From an uncultured Alistipes sp. (GTDB lineage Bacteria > Bacteroidota > Bacteroidia > Bacteroidales > Rikenellaceae): a DNA stretch of 64,000 nt. The notes under the pieces were generated by a model. The model was given only the letters and a program-made list of their open reading frames with translations. It ran no database searches and was not told the origin of the DNA. Position numbers and translations under genes: made by a program. This document shows positions 35,993-44,028 of the stretch, in pieces; the stretch's first letter is position 1; each line of letters starts with the position of its first letter. The stretch lies in contig URBK01000008.1 in the NCBI GenBank assembly GCA_900546065.1, forward strand, positions 1-64,000, read 5' to 3'.

Positions 35993-37090
35993 TTACGGCT
36001 CCACGACGATAGCCGTCACGCGCAGCGTCTGCATCGGGTGCGCCGGGTCGTTCGTGATGATACGCACACGGTCGACCCACACGCCGTAATCGGCATCGGC
36101 CGTCGACAGACGGAAGGTCACCGTCACCGACTTCCCGGCCGCGATGCGGTCTCCGGCCTTGAGCGAGCACTCCAACGCCCGATTCTTGAACTCGACGGCT
36201 CGTATGATCAACTCCCCGCTGCCGTTGTTCGTCAGCACGACCGAACTGTCCTCGGCCCCGGCGCCGCGCTTGAGTTCGCCAAATTTAATAAATTTTTTCG
36301 ATAACTCCATATCGGGCGATGCCATATCGTCCACAGCCGCATCGTATCGGTCGACGGCAATGGCACTTACGCTGAGTGCAGTTTGTGATCGCACGCCGTT
36401 CACCGACACCGCCAACACGTCGGTAAGCGTACCGTAGCGGTCGCTTCCGGCCGGGACCTCATAGTGCAGGCGGAACTTGCCCTTCTCCCCCGCCGCAAGT
36501 ACCGCCGGCATATCCACCGTGAGCAGGCCGCTGCGCTGCTGCCACTCGAACGACAGGCGCGCTGTCTTGGAGGAGGTATTCACCCACCCTATCTCGGCAT
36601 CGGCACGGTCACCGCGCCCGACATAGGCAAAGGCACGGAAGTTGGAATCGAAACGCACGCCGCCGCCCATATCGAATGGGAACAGCTCTTCGAGCGTCTT
36701 TTCGCGCGGCACGACATTACCCTCGACCTGCAGCAGCACGGGCTCCTTCGAAGCCGAAGTCATCACCGACACCCCCTTTGAGAAGTGCCCGGGGCGGTTT
36801 ATCGGGTCGAAGGCCACGACGATCTCCCCCTTCGCACCCGCAAGCACAGGCTTGCGCGAATATTTCGGCGTGGTACATCCACACCCCGTCGATACATCCA
36901 CTATGACCACGGGACGGTCGGAGACATTCGTAAAAACGAAGGTGTGTTCAACACTGCCACCGCTCTCCTGAACGTCGCCGAAGTTCCATTTGGGCTCCTC
37001 GAAGAGAATCGGCGCCTGCTGCGCCGAAACCGTAGCCAAGCCCGACAACAGACTGAACGCCAGTAATAAAGTATGTAATACGTATCTCAT
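35993..37090 (-). CDS. DUF1573-containing exported protein
   Basis: A 365-residue protein with a signal peptide (MRYVLHTLLLAFSLLSGLATVSAQ). It has tandem immunoglobulin-like beta domains: the first (about 28-120) carries the DUF1573 signature HTFVFTNVSDRPVVI with CGCTTPKYSRKPV. Two further Ig-like repeats follow. The family is very common in Bacteroidota and resembles ASH/MSP folds; function is unknown, possibly adhesion or assembly. The start at 37090 is set by the signal peptide. A TAACTTTG -7 box lies at 37099-37106 on the minus strand but very close to the start. Confidence 0.82.
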   Translation of the reverse strand: MRYVLHTLLLAFSLLSGLATVSAQQAPILFEEPKWNFGDVQESGGSVEHTFVFTNVSDRPVVIVDVSTGCGCTTPKYSRKPVLAGAKGEIVVAFDPINRPGHFSKGVSVMTSASKEPVLLQVEGNVVPREKTLEELFPFDMGGGVRFDSNFRAFAYVGRGDRADAEIGWVNTSSKTARLSFEWQQRSGLLTVDMPAVLAAGEKGKFRLHYEVPAGSDRYGTLTDVLAVSVNGVRSQTALSVSAIAVDRYDAAVDDMASPDMELSKKFIKFGELKRGAGAEDSSVVLTNNGSGELIIRAVEFKNRALECSLKAGDRIAAGKSVTVTFRLSTADADYGVWVDRVRIITNDPAHPMQTLRVTAIVVEP

Positions 37091-37136
37091 AACAAAGACA
37101 AAGTTATATTTTTTTCGAGATTTTTTGTCATATTTT

Positions 37137-37168
37137 TTTGCACGAACGAAAAATTGCACTTATATTTG
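37137..37168 (+). promoter_or_regulatory. tRNA-Asn promoter
   Basis: TTTG (37137-37140), 20 bp, TATATTTG (37161-37168). Full consensus, 33 bp before the tRNA. Confidence 0.85.
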
Positions 37169-37201
37169 CACTCGCTAAACGAAACAAACGTTCTTTGTAT
37201 T

Positions 37202-37275
37202 GCCTGAATAGCTCAGTCGGTTAGAGCACATGACTGTTAATCATGGGGTCCTAGGTTCAAGTCCTTGTTCAGGCG
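37202..37275 (+). tRNA. tRNA-Asn (anticodon GTT)
   Basis: Acceptor GCCTGAA pairs with TTCAGGC. D arm AGCTCAGTCGGTTAGAGC, anticodon loop CTGTTAA, T loop GGTTCAAGTCC. CCA is not encoded. Confidence 0.94.
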
Positions 37276-37376
37276 CTGATACGCGAGGGTTGCGAATTGA
37301 GTCGTCCGCGTCGAGAGCCCGTCCGCCGAAAGCCGGATGGCGCCGTCGAGACCTCAAGAAAAAATTCGAGCGAAGA

Positions 37377-37407
37377 TTTGCAGAATAGAAAATTTTGCTT
37401 ACCTTTG
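37377..37407 (+). promoter_or_regulatory. tRNA-Val promoter
   Basis: TTTG (37377-37380), 19 bp, TACCTTTG (37400-37407), 20 bp before the tRNA. Confidence 0.85.
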
Positions 37408-37427
37408 CAACGCCCAAGCGATTTTTA

Positions 37428-37502
37428 GGGAGCTTAGCTCAGTTGGTTCAGAGCGTCTGCCTTACAAGCAGAGGGTCGGGGGTTCGAATCCCTCAGCTCC
37501 CA
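37428..37502 (+). tRNA. tRNA-Val (anticodon TAC)
   Basis: Acceptor GGGAGCT pairs with AGCTCCC. Anticodon stem TCTGC/GCAGA closes loop CTTACAA. T loop GGTTCGAATCC. CCA is not encoded. Confidence 0.95.
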
Positions 37503-37509
37503 CACCAGA

Positions 37510-37538
37510 AGCCTTTCACGAAAGTGAGAGGCTTTTTT
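37510..37538 (+). terminator. Terminator of tRNA-Val
   Basis: AGCCTTTCAC pairs with GTGAGAGGCT around GAAA with one G-T pair, followed by six T. Confidence 0.85.
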
Positions 37539-37759
37539 CGTATATCCATCTTCCGTCCTTCCGCCTTTATCCTCCCCCATCACAGATATCGCATCAACGG
37601 CCGGACCATGTAAAACATCAAGGCAGCAAAGGAACACTCTTATCTAAAATCCATATTGCACACCCGAAAAGACGGGAGAAACATCTCTTCGGAGTTCACA
37701 AACAGGACACCATAGCGAAAGATATCCAACGCGACAACGGCGGATGGGGACAAGGCAAC

Positions 37760-37785
37760 AAAAAACCTCCGCAATCGGCGGAGGT
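37760..37785 (-). terminator. Terminator of tRNA-Gln
   Basis: ACCTCCGC/GCGGAGGT (37765-37772 with 37778-37785), followed on the minus strand by a run of T. Confidence 0.85.
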
Positions 37786-37792
37786 CTCGGAG

Positions 37793-37863
37793 TTGGGCTA
37801 CCAAGATTCGAACTTGGAATGACAGGACCAGAATCTGTAGTGTTACCATTACACCATAGCCCA
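37793..37863 (-). tRNA. tRNA-Gln (anticodon CTG)
   Basis: On the minus strand acceptor TGGGCTA pairs with TAGCCCA. The anticodon loop is TTCTGGT (CTG) and the T loop AGTTCGAATCT. CCA is not encoded. Confidence 0.92.
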
Positions 37864-37891
37864 ATGATATGTTCTTGTCGTAAAGACGATG

Positions 37892-37922
37892 CAAAAGTAG
37901 AACTTAATTTTTTATCTGCAAA
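37892..37922 (-). promoter_or_regulatory. tRNA-Gln promoter
   Basis: Minus strand TTTG (37919-37922), 19 bp, TACTTTTG (37892-37899). Confidence 0.85.
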
Positions 37923-38183
37923 GAAAAATCGATGTTTTTTTACTTTTTCGTTCTGCGGTGCCCCAAAATCGACATCCGGCACGCCTGAACACCCTGCCCG
38001 CCGGCATACGCCCACACCGTGACACTCCGTGTGCGGCCCGCCATACAATCACCCCGCCGGTAAAGATGTTGTCTGCGACTCATGCCCCGACATCCAAAAC
38101 TCCAAGACTGCCATGCAACATCATATCGTCGGAATATCGTCGGATAGAGAACCGACACGACGACAAGGTCTCGCTTTTTTTCG

Positions 38184-38191
38184 TATTTTTG
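38184..38191 (+). promoter_or_regulatory. ppa -7 box
   Basis: TATTTTTG, 21 bp before the start codon. No clear -33 element. Confidence 0.45.
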
Positions 38192-38212
38192 TCACTGAAA
38201 ATACCACTGCAA

Positions 38213-38899
38213 ATGGGAAACAAGATAAACGACCCGATAGCGCGCCTTATGGGCCTGCGATACAAGTCGCACCCGTGGCACGGAATAGAGGTGGGCGACA
38301 ACGCCCCCGAAATAGTCACGGCATTCATCGAGATGGTGCCGACAGACACGGTCAAATACGAGCTCGACAAGGTGAGCGGATACATACGCATCGACCGCCC
38401 GCAGAAATACTCTACGGTCGTGCCGGCACTCTACGGCTTCATCCCGCAGAGCTTCTGCGGCGACACGGTGGCACGCTACTGCATGGAGCGTTGCGGCCGC
38501 ACGGATATCCTCGGTGACGGCGACCCGCTCGACGTATGCGTTTTGACCGAGCGCACGATATCGCATGGCGACATTATTGCAAGCGTAAAGCCCATAGGAG
38601 GCTTCCGCATGATCGACGGCAATGAGGCCGACGACAAGATCATCGCTGTACTGCACAACGACGCCACCTATCGCGGCTACGGCGACATCACCGAGCTGCC
38701 GCACATCGTGGTCGAGCGTCTGAAGCACTACTTCCTCACATACAAGGATATGCCGGCCTCGGACGAGCCTGCATGCAAGAAGAGCGTCGAGATTGTCGCC
38801 ACCTACGGCCGCGAGGAGGCATACGAGGTGATACGGCGCTCGCTCGAGGACTACAAGAACCACTTCGAGTCGCTGGAGGAGATCCTGCGGCACGTATGA
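38213..38899 (+). CDS. ppa: Inorganic pyrophosphatase (family I-like)
   Basis: A 228-residue soluble pyrophosphatase that hydrolyses PPi to phosphate. The catalytic metal motif is DGDPLDVCVLTE near residue 101, with GFIPQSFCGD before it and DDKIIAVLHND after it. The N-terminus, RLMGLRYKSHPWHGI, and a C-terminal extension with YEVIRRSLEDY are typical of the Bacteroidota form. The start at 38213 follows a -7 box; a longer open frame upstream has no protein-like composition. It is 31 bp upstream of sdaA and may be cotranscribed with it. Confidence 0.93.
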   Translation: MGNKINDPIARLMGLRYKSHPWHGIEVGDNAPEIVTAFIEMVPTDTVKYELDKVSGYIRIDRPQKYSTVVPALYGFIPQSFCGDTVARYCMERCGRTDILGDGDPLDVCVLTERTISHGDIIASVKPIGGFRMIDGNEADDKIIAVLHNDATYRGYGDITELPHIVVERLKHYFLTYKDMPASDEPACKKSVEIVATYGREEAYEVIRRSLEDYKNHFESLEEILRHV

Positions 38900-38930
38900 C
38901 ACCGTATGTCAGAACATAGAACGCATTATT

Positions 38931-40133
38931 ATGGAATCACTCAAGGAGTTATATAAGGTAGGCAACGGGCCGTCGAGCAGCCATACGATGGGTCCGAAGA
39001 AGGCGGCCGAGAGTTTTCTCGAGCGCGGCAACGACGTCGATTCTTTCCGTGTGACGCTGTACGGGTCGCTCGCGGCAACGGGCAAGGGGCACCTTACCGA
39101 CGTAGCCATCTGCTCGGTACTGGAGAAAGTGGCGCCCACGCAGATTATATGGAAGCCCGACGTGGTGCTCGACTTCCACGCCAACGGCATGCTGTTCGAG
39201 GCCGTCAAGGGCGGCAAGGTGGTTGACAGCTGGACGGTCTTCAGTGTCGGCGGCGGCACCATCGCCAGCCCCGACATGCCGCACATAGCCGACGACACGG
39301 TCTATCCGCTCAACACCATCGAGGAGATCCTCGCATGGGCCGACCGCGAGGGAAAGACCTTCTGGGAGTATGTTCAGGATTACGACGAGCCCGATATATG
39401 GGACTATCTCGACTATATCTGGCAGGAGATGTGCAACACCATCGACCGCGGCCTGAACAACGACGGCGTGCTGCCCGGAGGGCTGAAGGTCGCACGCAAG
39501 GCATGTACCTATTGGGTCAAGGCCAAGGAGTATGGCGAGAACGTAAGCTACCGCTCGAAACTCTATGCCTACGCTCTGGCCACATCCGAGGAAAATGCCT
39601 GCGGGGGGCAGGTCGTAACGGCGCCGACGTGCGGATCGAGCGGCGTACTGCCGGCCGTGCTCTACCACCTCGCCTCGATAAACGACTACCGCCGCATACG
39701 TATACTGCGGGCGCTGGCCACGGCCGGCATCTTCGGCAACGTGGTCAAGTGCAACGCCTCGATCTCGGGTGCCGAGGTCGGGTGTCAGGGTGAGATCGGC
39801 GTGGCGTGCGCCATGGCTGCAGCCGCCGCATGCCAGCTTATGGGCGGTACCCCCACGCAGATAGAGTATGCCGCCGAGATGGCCCTCGAACACCATCTGG
39901 GACTGACGTGCGACCCCGTATGCGGACTTGTGCAGATACCCTGCATCGAACGCAACGCCGTGGCCGCCGCCCGCGCCATCGACTCGGCCACCTATGCCAT
40001 CCTCTCCGACGGCAAGCACCGCGTGGCGTTCGACCGCGTCGTCGACGTGATGAAGGAGACGGGACACAACCTGCCCAGCCTCTACCGCGAGACCTCGGGC
40101 GGCGGTCTGGCCACACACTACAAGATGGATTAG
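38931..40133 (+). CDS. sdaA: L-serine ammonia-lyase, iron-sulfur dependent, single chain
   Basis: A 400-residue L-serine dehydratase that deaminates serine to pyruvate and ammonia. The beta-like domain begins with VGNGPSSSHTMGP, the serine-binding signature. The alpha-like domain carries the cysteines that hold the [4Fe-4S] cluster: TAPTCGSSGVLPA, KCNASISGAEVGCQGEIGVACAM and GLTCDPVCGLVQIPC. Both parts are fused in one chain, slightly shorter than E. coli SdaA. The cluster is oxygen-sensitive, in keeping with an anaerobe. Confidence 0.95.
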   Translation: MESLKELYKVGNGPSSSHTMGPKKAAESFLERGNDVDSFRVTLYGSLAATGKGHLTDVAICSVLEKVAPTQIIWKPDVVLDFHANGMLFEAVKGGKVVDSWTVFSVGGGTIASPDMPHIADDTVYPLNTIEEILAWADREGKTFWEYVQDYDEPDIWDYLDYIWQEMCNTIDRGLNNDGVLPGGLKVARKACTYWVKAKEYGENVSYRSKLYAYALATSEENACGGQVVTAPTCGSSGVLPAVLYHLASINDYRRIRILRALATAGIFGNVVKCNASISGAEVGCQGEIGVACAMAAAAACQLMGGTPTQIEYAAEMALEHHLGLTCDPVCGLVQIPCIERNAVAAARAIDSATYAILSDGKHRVAFDRVVDVMKETGHNLPSLYRETSGGGLATHYKMD

Positions 40134-40150
40134 CGCACATACGTGCGTAA

Positions 40151-40184
40151 AAAGAGGCGTGTCGGAGTTATTCCGACACGCCTC
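40151..40184. terminator. Bidirectional terminator
   Basis: GAGGCGTGTCGGA (40154-40166) pairs with TCCGACACGCCTC (40172-40184). An A-run on the left supplies T for the minus-strand gene. Confidence 0.85.
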
Positions 40185-40200
40185 CTGTCATACCTGCCGA

Positions 40201-40887
40201 TCACATATAATAGTCATAATTGCCATCCTTGTCGGCGATAAAATATGTCCCGTCGGGCAGGAACTTTACTCTATAAGCGTCGATCGTGGTCACACGCAGT
40301 CGCTTCAGAAACGACTCGGGCGCCTTGCCGAGAATCTTGTATCCTGTCTCAAAGCAGAGTAAAATACCCTCGTTGTTCATTGCGGCCGACACCAGATTGC
40401 CGTATTCCTTCATTCACGTATCGATCTCATCCGACAACACGGTCGATGAGACCGAATAATGATCCCGCGAGATGATTATCCAGTCGCCCAGATCGTTGAA
40501 CGCCACAGTATTGATCACCTCATTGTCATCGTGATAGGCCAACACCTCCTTCTCCAGATCCTCGGACAATCCCCTATACACCAGTCCGTTATCACCATAC
40601 AATATCAACCAGCTTCCCACCTCGGTAATCTGAATGTCATCGATATACTCACCATTCTCCTTCAATTCGGCCAACTCCTTTTCAATACTTTCGGGAATAC
40701 CCACAGTGACATAGTCGTTAATGCCGTTCAGCGCAACGCTCCACCCCTTCATCGTGATGGCCACATTACGGCAATGGCCCCACTCGGAGATCTTATTCTT
40801 GATGTTCGAGCGGCTATAATACTGCGCCACCGACGGCAGCCACACGCACAGCAGCAATACCGATATCAGACAAAATTTTGATTTCAT
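40201..40887 (-). pseudogene. Exported repeat protein split by an in-frame TGA
   Basis: Two consecutive in-frame pieces: 157 codons (40887 to 40414) ending in TGA, then immediately ATG and 70 codons (40413 to 40201). The first has a signal peptide (MKSKFCLISVLLLCVWLPSVAQ). The protein is built of degenerate repeats of about 40 residues with the pattern GxWxIxxxxxY...E/S..L. The block of 28 residues between successive E/S and W positions in copies 1 and 2 is also exactly 28 in copy 3 if the TGA counts as one codon. So the TGA replaces one residue of a continuous repeat, and this is one gene broken by a nonsense codon, a sequencing error, or readthrough. I do not recognise the family. Confidence 0.65.
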
Positions 40888-40928
40888 ATATGCAATGTTT
40901 TATTTGGCATCATACCCATATCTCCACA

Positions 40929-40959
40929 CAAATATATTACAAATCAGCAATATAGCAAG
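40929..40959 (-). promoter_or_regulatory. Promoter of the split repeat protein
   Basis: Minus strand CTTG (40956-40959), 19 bp, TATATTTG (40929-40936). One mismatch in the -33 element. Confidence 0.55.
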
Positions 40960-41064
40960 CGACGGACGATATTTATGTATTGTTTTCGGCCATGCGGAAT
41001 ATGCATGAATTTGCAATATTGCGTTACACGCCATCATTTTTATGTTATTGTCACGTATTTTTTG

Positions 41065-41072
41065 TAAATTTG
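41065..41072 (+). promoter_or_regulatory. -7 box before the TIM-barrel isomerase gene
   Basis: TAAATTTG, 39 bp before the start at 41112. -33 element unclear. Confidence 0.45.
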
Positions 41073-41111
41073 TCTTCGATAAAACCTATTACAAACCTAA
41101 CCCCAAAATCC

Positions 41112-41936
41112 ATGAAACGAATCCTACGATTTCTAATCGTGTGCCTCATGGCCGCCGCCGCATATCCGGCCGAGGCGCAGCTGGTCACCGGCAAACGCGG
41201 TTCAGACGATTTCCAGATAGGTGTGGCCGGATACACCTATCGCAACTTCACCATCGACCAGACGCTGGAGTATCTCCGCAGTCTGGGCGTAAAGTATCTC
41301 TCGATAAAGGATTTCTGGCTGCCGCTCGATGCCACGGCCGAGGAGATGCACGAATTCAAGGCCAAATGCTCGCAGTACGGTGTCGAGGGCTATATCCTCG
41401 GCCCCATCTACATGAACAGCGAGGCCGAAGTTGACCGCGCCTTCGCATACGCCGAGCGCTACGGCTCGGACATGTTCATCGGCGTGCCCAAATATGAGCT
41501 TATCGACTACACGATCAAGAAGGTCGCCGAGACGGGCATCAAGGTCGCAATACACACCCACGGCCCCGACGGAGCACCCTTCCCCAACATCCAGAAGGTC
41601 GTGGAGATGGTCAAGGATCCCTCACTGGGCGTAGGCTGCTGCATGGACCTCGGACACTCGGTACGTATGGGTGAAGATATCGTCAAGGATATCAAGAAAT
41701 ACAAGGACTGGATCTACGACATCCACATCAAGGACGAGAGCGAGGCCTCGAAGAAGGGCCAGACTTGGGAGATGGGCCGCGGCGTGATGGACTTCAAGCC
41801 CATCATCGAGGCTCTGCGCAAGATTAAGTACAAGGGCAAGGTGTCGCTCGAGTTCGAGAAGAACGGCAAGAACCCCCATCCGGGTGTTTGCGAGTCGATC
41901 GGCTACCTGCGCGGCGTGTGCGACGCAACAAAATAG
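41112..41936 (+). CDS. Exported xylose isomerase-like TIM-barrel protein (sugar phosphate isomerase/epimerase family)
   Basis: A 274-residue protein with a signal peptide (MKRILRFLIVCLMAAAAYPAEAQ). The mature part is an AP-endonuclease-2/xylose isomerase-like barrel. Likely metal ligands lie in VAIHTHGPDG, GCCMDLGHSV, YDIHIKDES and VSLEFEKNG. Exported members of this family are common in Bacteroidota and are often annotated as sugar isomerases or epimerases or hydroxypyruvate isomerase-like, but their substrates are mostly unknown. The start at 41112 gives the signal peptide; upstream in-frame Met codons do not. Confidence 0.85.
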   Translation: MKRILRFLIVCLMAAAAYPAEAQLVTGKRGSDDFQIGVAGYTYRNFTIDQTLEYLRSLGVKYLSIKDFWLPLDATAEEMHEFKAKCSQYGVEGYILGPIYMNSEAEVDRAFAYAERYGSDMFIGVPKYELIDYTIKKVAETGIKVAIHTHGPDGAPFPNIQKVVEMVKDPSLGVGCCMDLGHSVRMGEDIVKDIKKYKDWIYDIHIKDESEASKKGQTWEMGRGVMDFKPIIEALRKIKYKGKVSLEFEKNGKNPHPGVCESIGYLRGVCDATK

Positions 41937-41959
41937 CCCCCACGGCATGTCAAACCTCA

Positions 41960-41990
41960 GCGGCAGTCCCGAAGACGGGACTGCCGCTTT
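41960..41990 (+). terminator. Terminator of the TIM-barrel gene
   Basis: GCGGCAGTCCCG pairs with CGGGACTGCCGC around AAGA, followed by TTT. Confidence 0.85.
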
Positions 41991-42134
41991 GCATTCACAC
42001 CGTACATACGAGATCGAGTCGGCAAAAAGATGACGACACGGCGGCGGCCGCACGGGCGATACGCGCACGGCGCGACGATGCCGCCACATGGCACGAAATT
42101 CGCCCCGCGGCGTAGGAATGTAATCTTTTTGTGT

Positions 42135-42142
42135 TATATTTG
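42135..42142 (+). promoter_or_regulatory. -7 box before the pRiA4b ORF-3-like gene
   Basis: TATATTTG, 69 bp before the start at 42212. Confidence 0.45.
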
Positions 42143-42211
42143 TGTGTATGGAGGGCACGCGAAGCCCGCCCGCAGAGATACCGTTCAGGCAACGCATAAC
42201 AATACGATAAT

Positions 42212-42730
42212 ATGTCAAAGGTTTACAGATTCCGCATGCTCAGCGACGAGAACGACAATTTCGTCCGTGACTTCGAGGTTCCGGCCGAGGCCTCGCTGCT
42301 CGACATGCACGACTTCATAATCGGGATGCTGGGATACGACCCCTGCATCACCTCCTTCTACACGGCCGACAGCGAGTGGCAGCCGCTGCAGGAGTACACC
42401 TCGATGGATATGGGTATGGATGCCGACAACGGGGCCGCCATGCCGAGCCGCCCCATGGCCGAGGCGAAGGTGGCCGACGTGGCGGGCAATGTGCACGACC
42501 GTCTGATATACCTGTTCGACAACCTCAACCAACGCGCCTACTATCTGGAGCTGCTCGAGCAGAAGAAACCGCAGGACGGCATGACCTACCCGCGCCTGCA
42601 GTTCGAACACTCGCCCGCACCCCACCAGTACGACCCCGAGGCCAACGAAGAGAGCGGTTCGATCTTCGACGAGATGATGGGCGAGTACAACGACTTCGAG
42701 GGTGACGACAACTACGACGACGAATATTGA
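42212..42730 (+). CDS. pRiA4b ORF-3-like small acidic protein
   Basis: A 172-residue, very acidic protein. The N-terminal half (VYRFRMLSDENDNFVRDFEVPAE to about 60, FYTADSEWQPLQEYTS) resembles the plasmid pRiA4b ORF-3/IS1096 TnpR-like domain, a small beta-grasp-like fold found in many Bacteroidota chromosomes without any mobile element. The C-terminus is a low-complexity Asp/Glu/Tyr tail. Function unknown. The stop is 4 bp before the miaA start, so they are likely one operon. Confidence 0.6.
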   Translation: MSKVYRFRMLSDENDNFVRDFEVPAEASLLDMHDFIIGMLGYDPCITSFYTADSEWQPLQEYTSMDMGMDADNGAAMPSRPMAEAKVADVAGNVHDRLIYLFDNLNQRAYYLELLEQKKPQDGMTYPRLQFEHSPAPHQYDPEANEESGSIFDEMMGEYNDFEGDDNYDDEY

Positions 42731-42734
42731 CGCC

Positions 42735-43652
42735 ATGGCCGCCGCCGACAAGACCCTCATCGTTATCGTCGGCCCCACGGGGTCGGGCAAGACCGAGCTT
42801 GCGGTGTCGCTGGCCGAACGTTTCGCGGCGCCCGTAATCTCGACAGACTCGCGCCAGATATACCGTGACCTGCCCATAGGCACGGCGCAGCCCGATGCCG
42901 CACAGCTGCAGCGCGCCGAGCACCACTTCATCGCCACACACGCCATAGACGAGGAATTCAACTGCGGCGCCTACGAGCAGGCGGCTCTCGCCCTGCTCGA
43001 CAAACTCTTCGAGCAACATCCGACAGTCATCGCCGTCGGCGGTTCGGGCCTCTATGTGAAGGCCCTGTGCGACGGTCTGGACGACCTGCCCGAGGCGGCG
43101 TCCGAGATCCGTCGGGAGCTTGCGCAGCGGCTGCGCGACGAGGGTCTCGAACCTCTGGCCGAACAGCTGCGACAGCTCGACCCCGAATATTACCGGCAGG
43201 TCGACACGAAGAATCCCGCCCGCGTACTGCGCGCTCTGGAGGTATGCCTCTTGACGGGGCAGCCATACTCGTCGCTGCGTACCGGGACGCAGCATGAACG
43301 CCCTTTCCGCATCGTCATGATAGGCACTCAGATGGAACGCGCGGAGCTATACCGGCGCATCGACCGCCGTGTGGACGAGATGATGGCGGCGGGTCTGGAG
43401 CAGGAGGCGCGCGCCGTCTACCCGCACCGGCACCTCAACTCACTGCAAACGGTCGGATACAAGGAGCTGTTCGACTACTTCGACGGCAAGATCACCCGCG
43501 AGGAGGCCGTGGAGCTCATCAAACGCAACACACGCCGCTATGCCAAGCGCCAGATGACATGGTTCCGCCGCGACAGGCGTATCGCATGGTTCGAGCCGAC
43601 GCATAGGGATGAGATCGTGCGCCATATCGAGAAACAGATCTTTGCGGATTGA
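42735..43652 (+). CDS. miaA: tRNA dimethylallyltransferase
   Basis: A 305-residue enzyme that transfers a dimethylallyl group to A37 of tRNAs reading UNN codons. The P-loop is GPTGSGKTELAV near residue 12, then STDSRQIYRDLPIGTAQP, VGGSGLYVKALCDG near 100 and the tRNA-binding segment NTRRYAKRQMTWFRRD near the end. The start at 42735 gives the normal N-terminus; upstream in-frame codons are a run of Thr overlapping the previous gene. The 3' end of the gene contains the tRNA-Leu -33 element. Confidence 0.95.
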   Translation: MAAADKTLIVIVGPTGSGKTELAVSLAERFAAPVISTDSRQIYRDLPIGTAQPDAAQLQRAEHHFIATHAIDEEFNCGAYEQAALALLDKLFEQHPTVIAVGGSGLYVKALCDGLDDLPEAASEIRRELAQRLRDEGLEPLAEQLRQLDPEYYRQVDTKNPARVLRALEVCLLTGQPYSSLRTGTQHERPFRIVMIGTQMERAELYRRIDRRVDEMMAAGLEQEARAVYPHRHLNSLQTVGYKELFDYFDGKITREEAVELIKRNTRRYAKRQMTWFRRDRRIAWFEPTHRDEIVRHIEKQIFAD

Positions 43653-43671
43653 AATTATTTTGCTACTTTTG
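43641..43671 (+). promoter_or_regulatory. tRNA-Leu promoter
   Basis: TTTG (43641-43644, inside the end of miaA), 19 bp, TACTTTTG (43664-43671). 28 bp before the tRNA. Confidence 0.85.
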
Positions 43672-43699
43672 TCGCGTCCGTCCCCTCGGGGAGCGTACT

Positions 43700-43785
43700 G
43701 CTCGAATGGTGGAATTGGTAGACACGCCGGACTTAAAATCCTGTGGCCAGCAATGGCCGTGCCGGTTCGATCCCGGCTTCGAGTA
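43700..43785 (+). tRNA. tRNA-Leu (anticodon TAA)
   Basis: Class II tRNA with a long variable arm. Acceptor GCTCGAA pairs with TTCGAGT, the anticodon loop is CTTAAAA (TAA), and the T loop is GGTTCGATCC. CCA is not encoded. It reads TTA, a substrate type for the MiaA encoded just upstream. Confidence 0.92.
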
Positions 43786-43810
43786 CAAGCGTTGACCAAA
43801 TATCGCGTAT

Positions 43811-43850
43811 GACGGCTTTGCATAGCGTTGCAAGGCCGTCTTTTATTTTA
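43811..43850 (+). terminator. Terminator of tRNA-Leu
   Basis: GACGGCTTTGCA pairs with TGCAAGGCCGTC (43811-43822 with 43829-43840, one G-T), followed by TTTTATTTTA. Confidence 0.88.
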
Positions 43851-43920
43851 TTATTATACGATTCATCACCGGCCGTAATATATCTCCTTTTCTGAAAACA
43901 TGCCGGAAAATATGACAAGG

Positions 43921-43952
43921 TTTGCCGGAACGTATTGTTTTTCGTATATTTG
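43921..43952 (+). promoter_or_regulatory. Promoter of the GH43 lipoprotein gene
   Basis: TTTG (43921-43924), 20 bp, TATATTTG (43945-43952), giving a leader of about 70 nt. Confidence 0.82.
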
Positions 43953-44028
43953 GATTTCGCATCAAGGAGTATCGGCACAAGGCGCAAGCGGCGATACCCT
44001 GTCGGGACAGAAATATACGATTTAACAT

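Noticed and set aside
40414..40416. TGA read as selenocysteine
   Set aside because: No Cys is found at the equivalent position of the other repeats and no selenocysteine genes are in view; a simple nonsense codon explains the data.
42212..42730. pRiA4b ORF-3-like protein as evidence for a mobile element
   Set aside because: No transposase, terminal repeats or plasmid genes adjoin it; it is in an operon with miaA and such genes are common on chromosomes.
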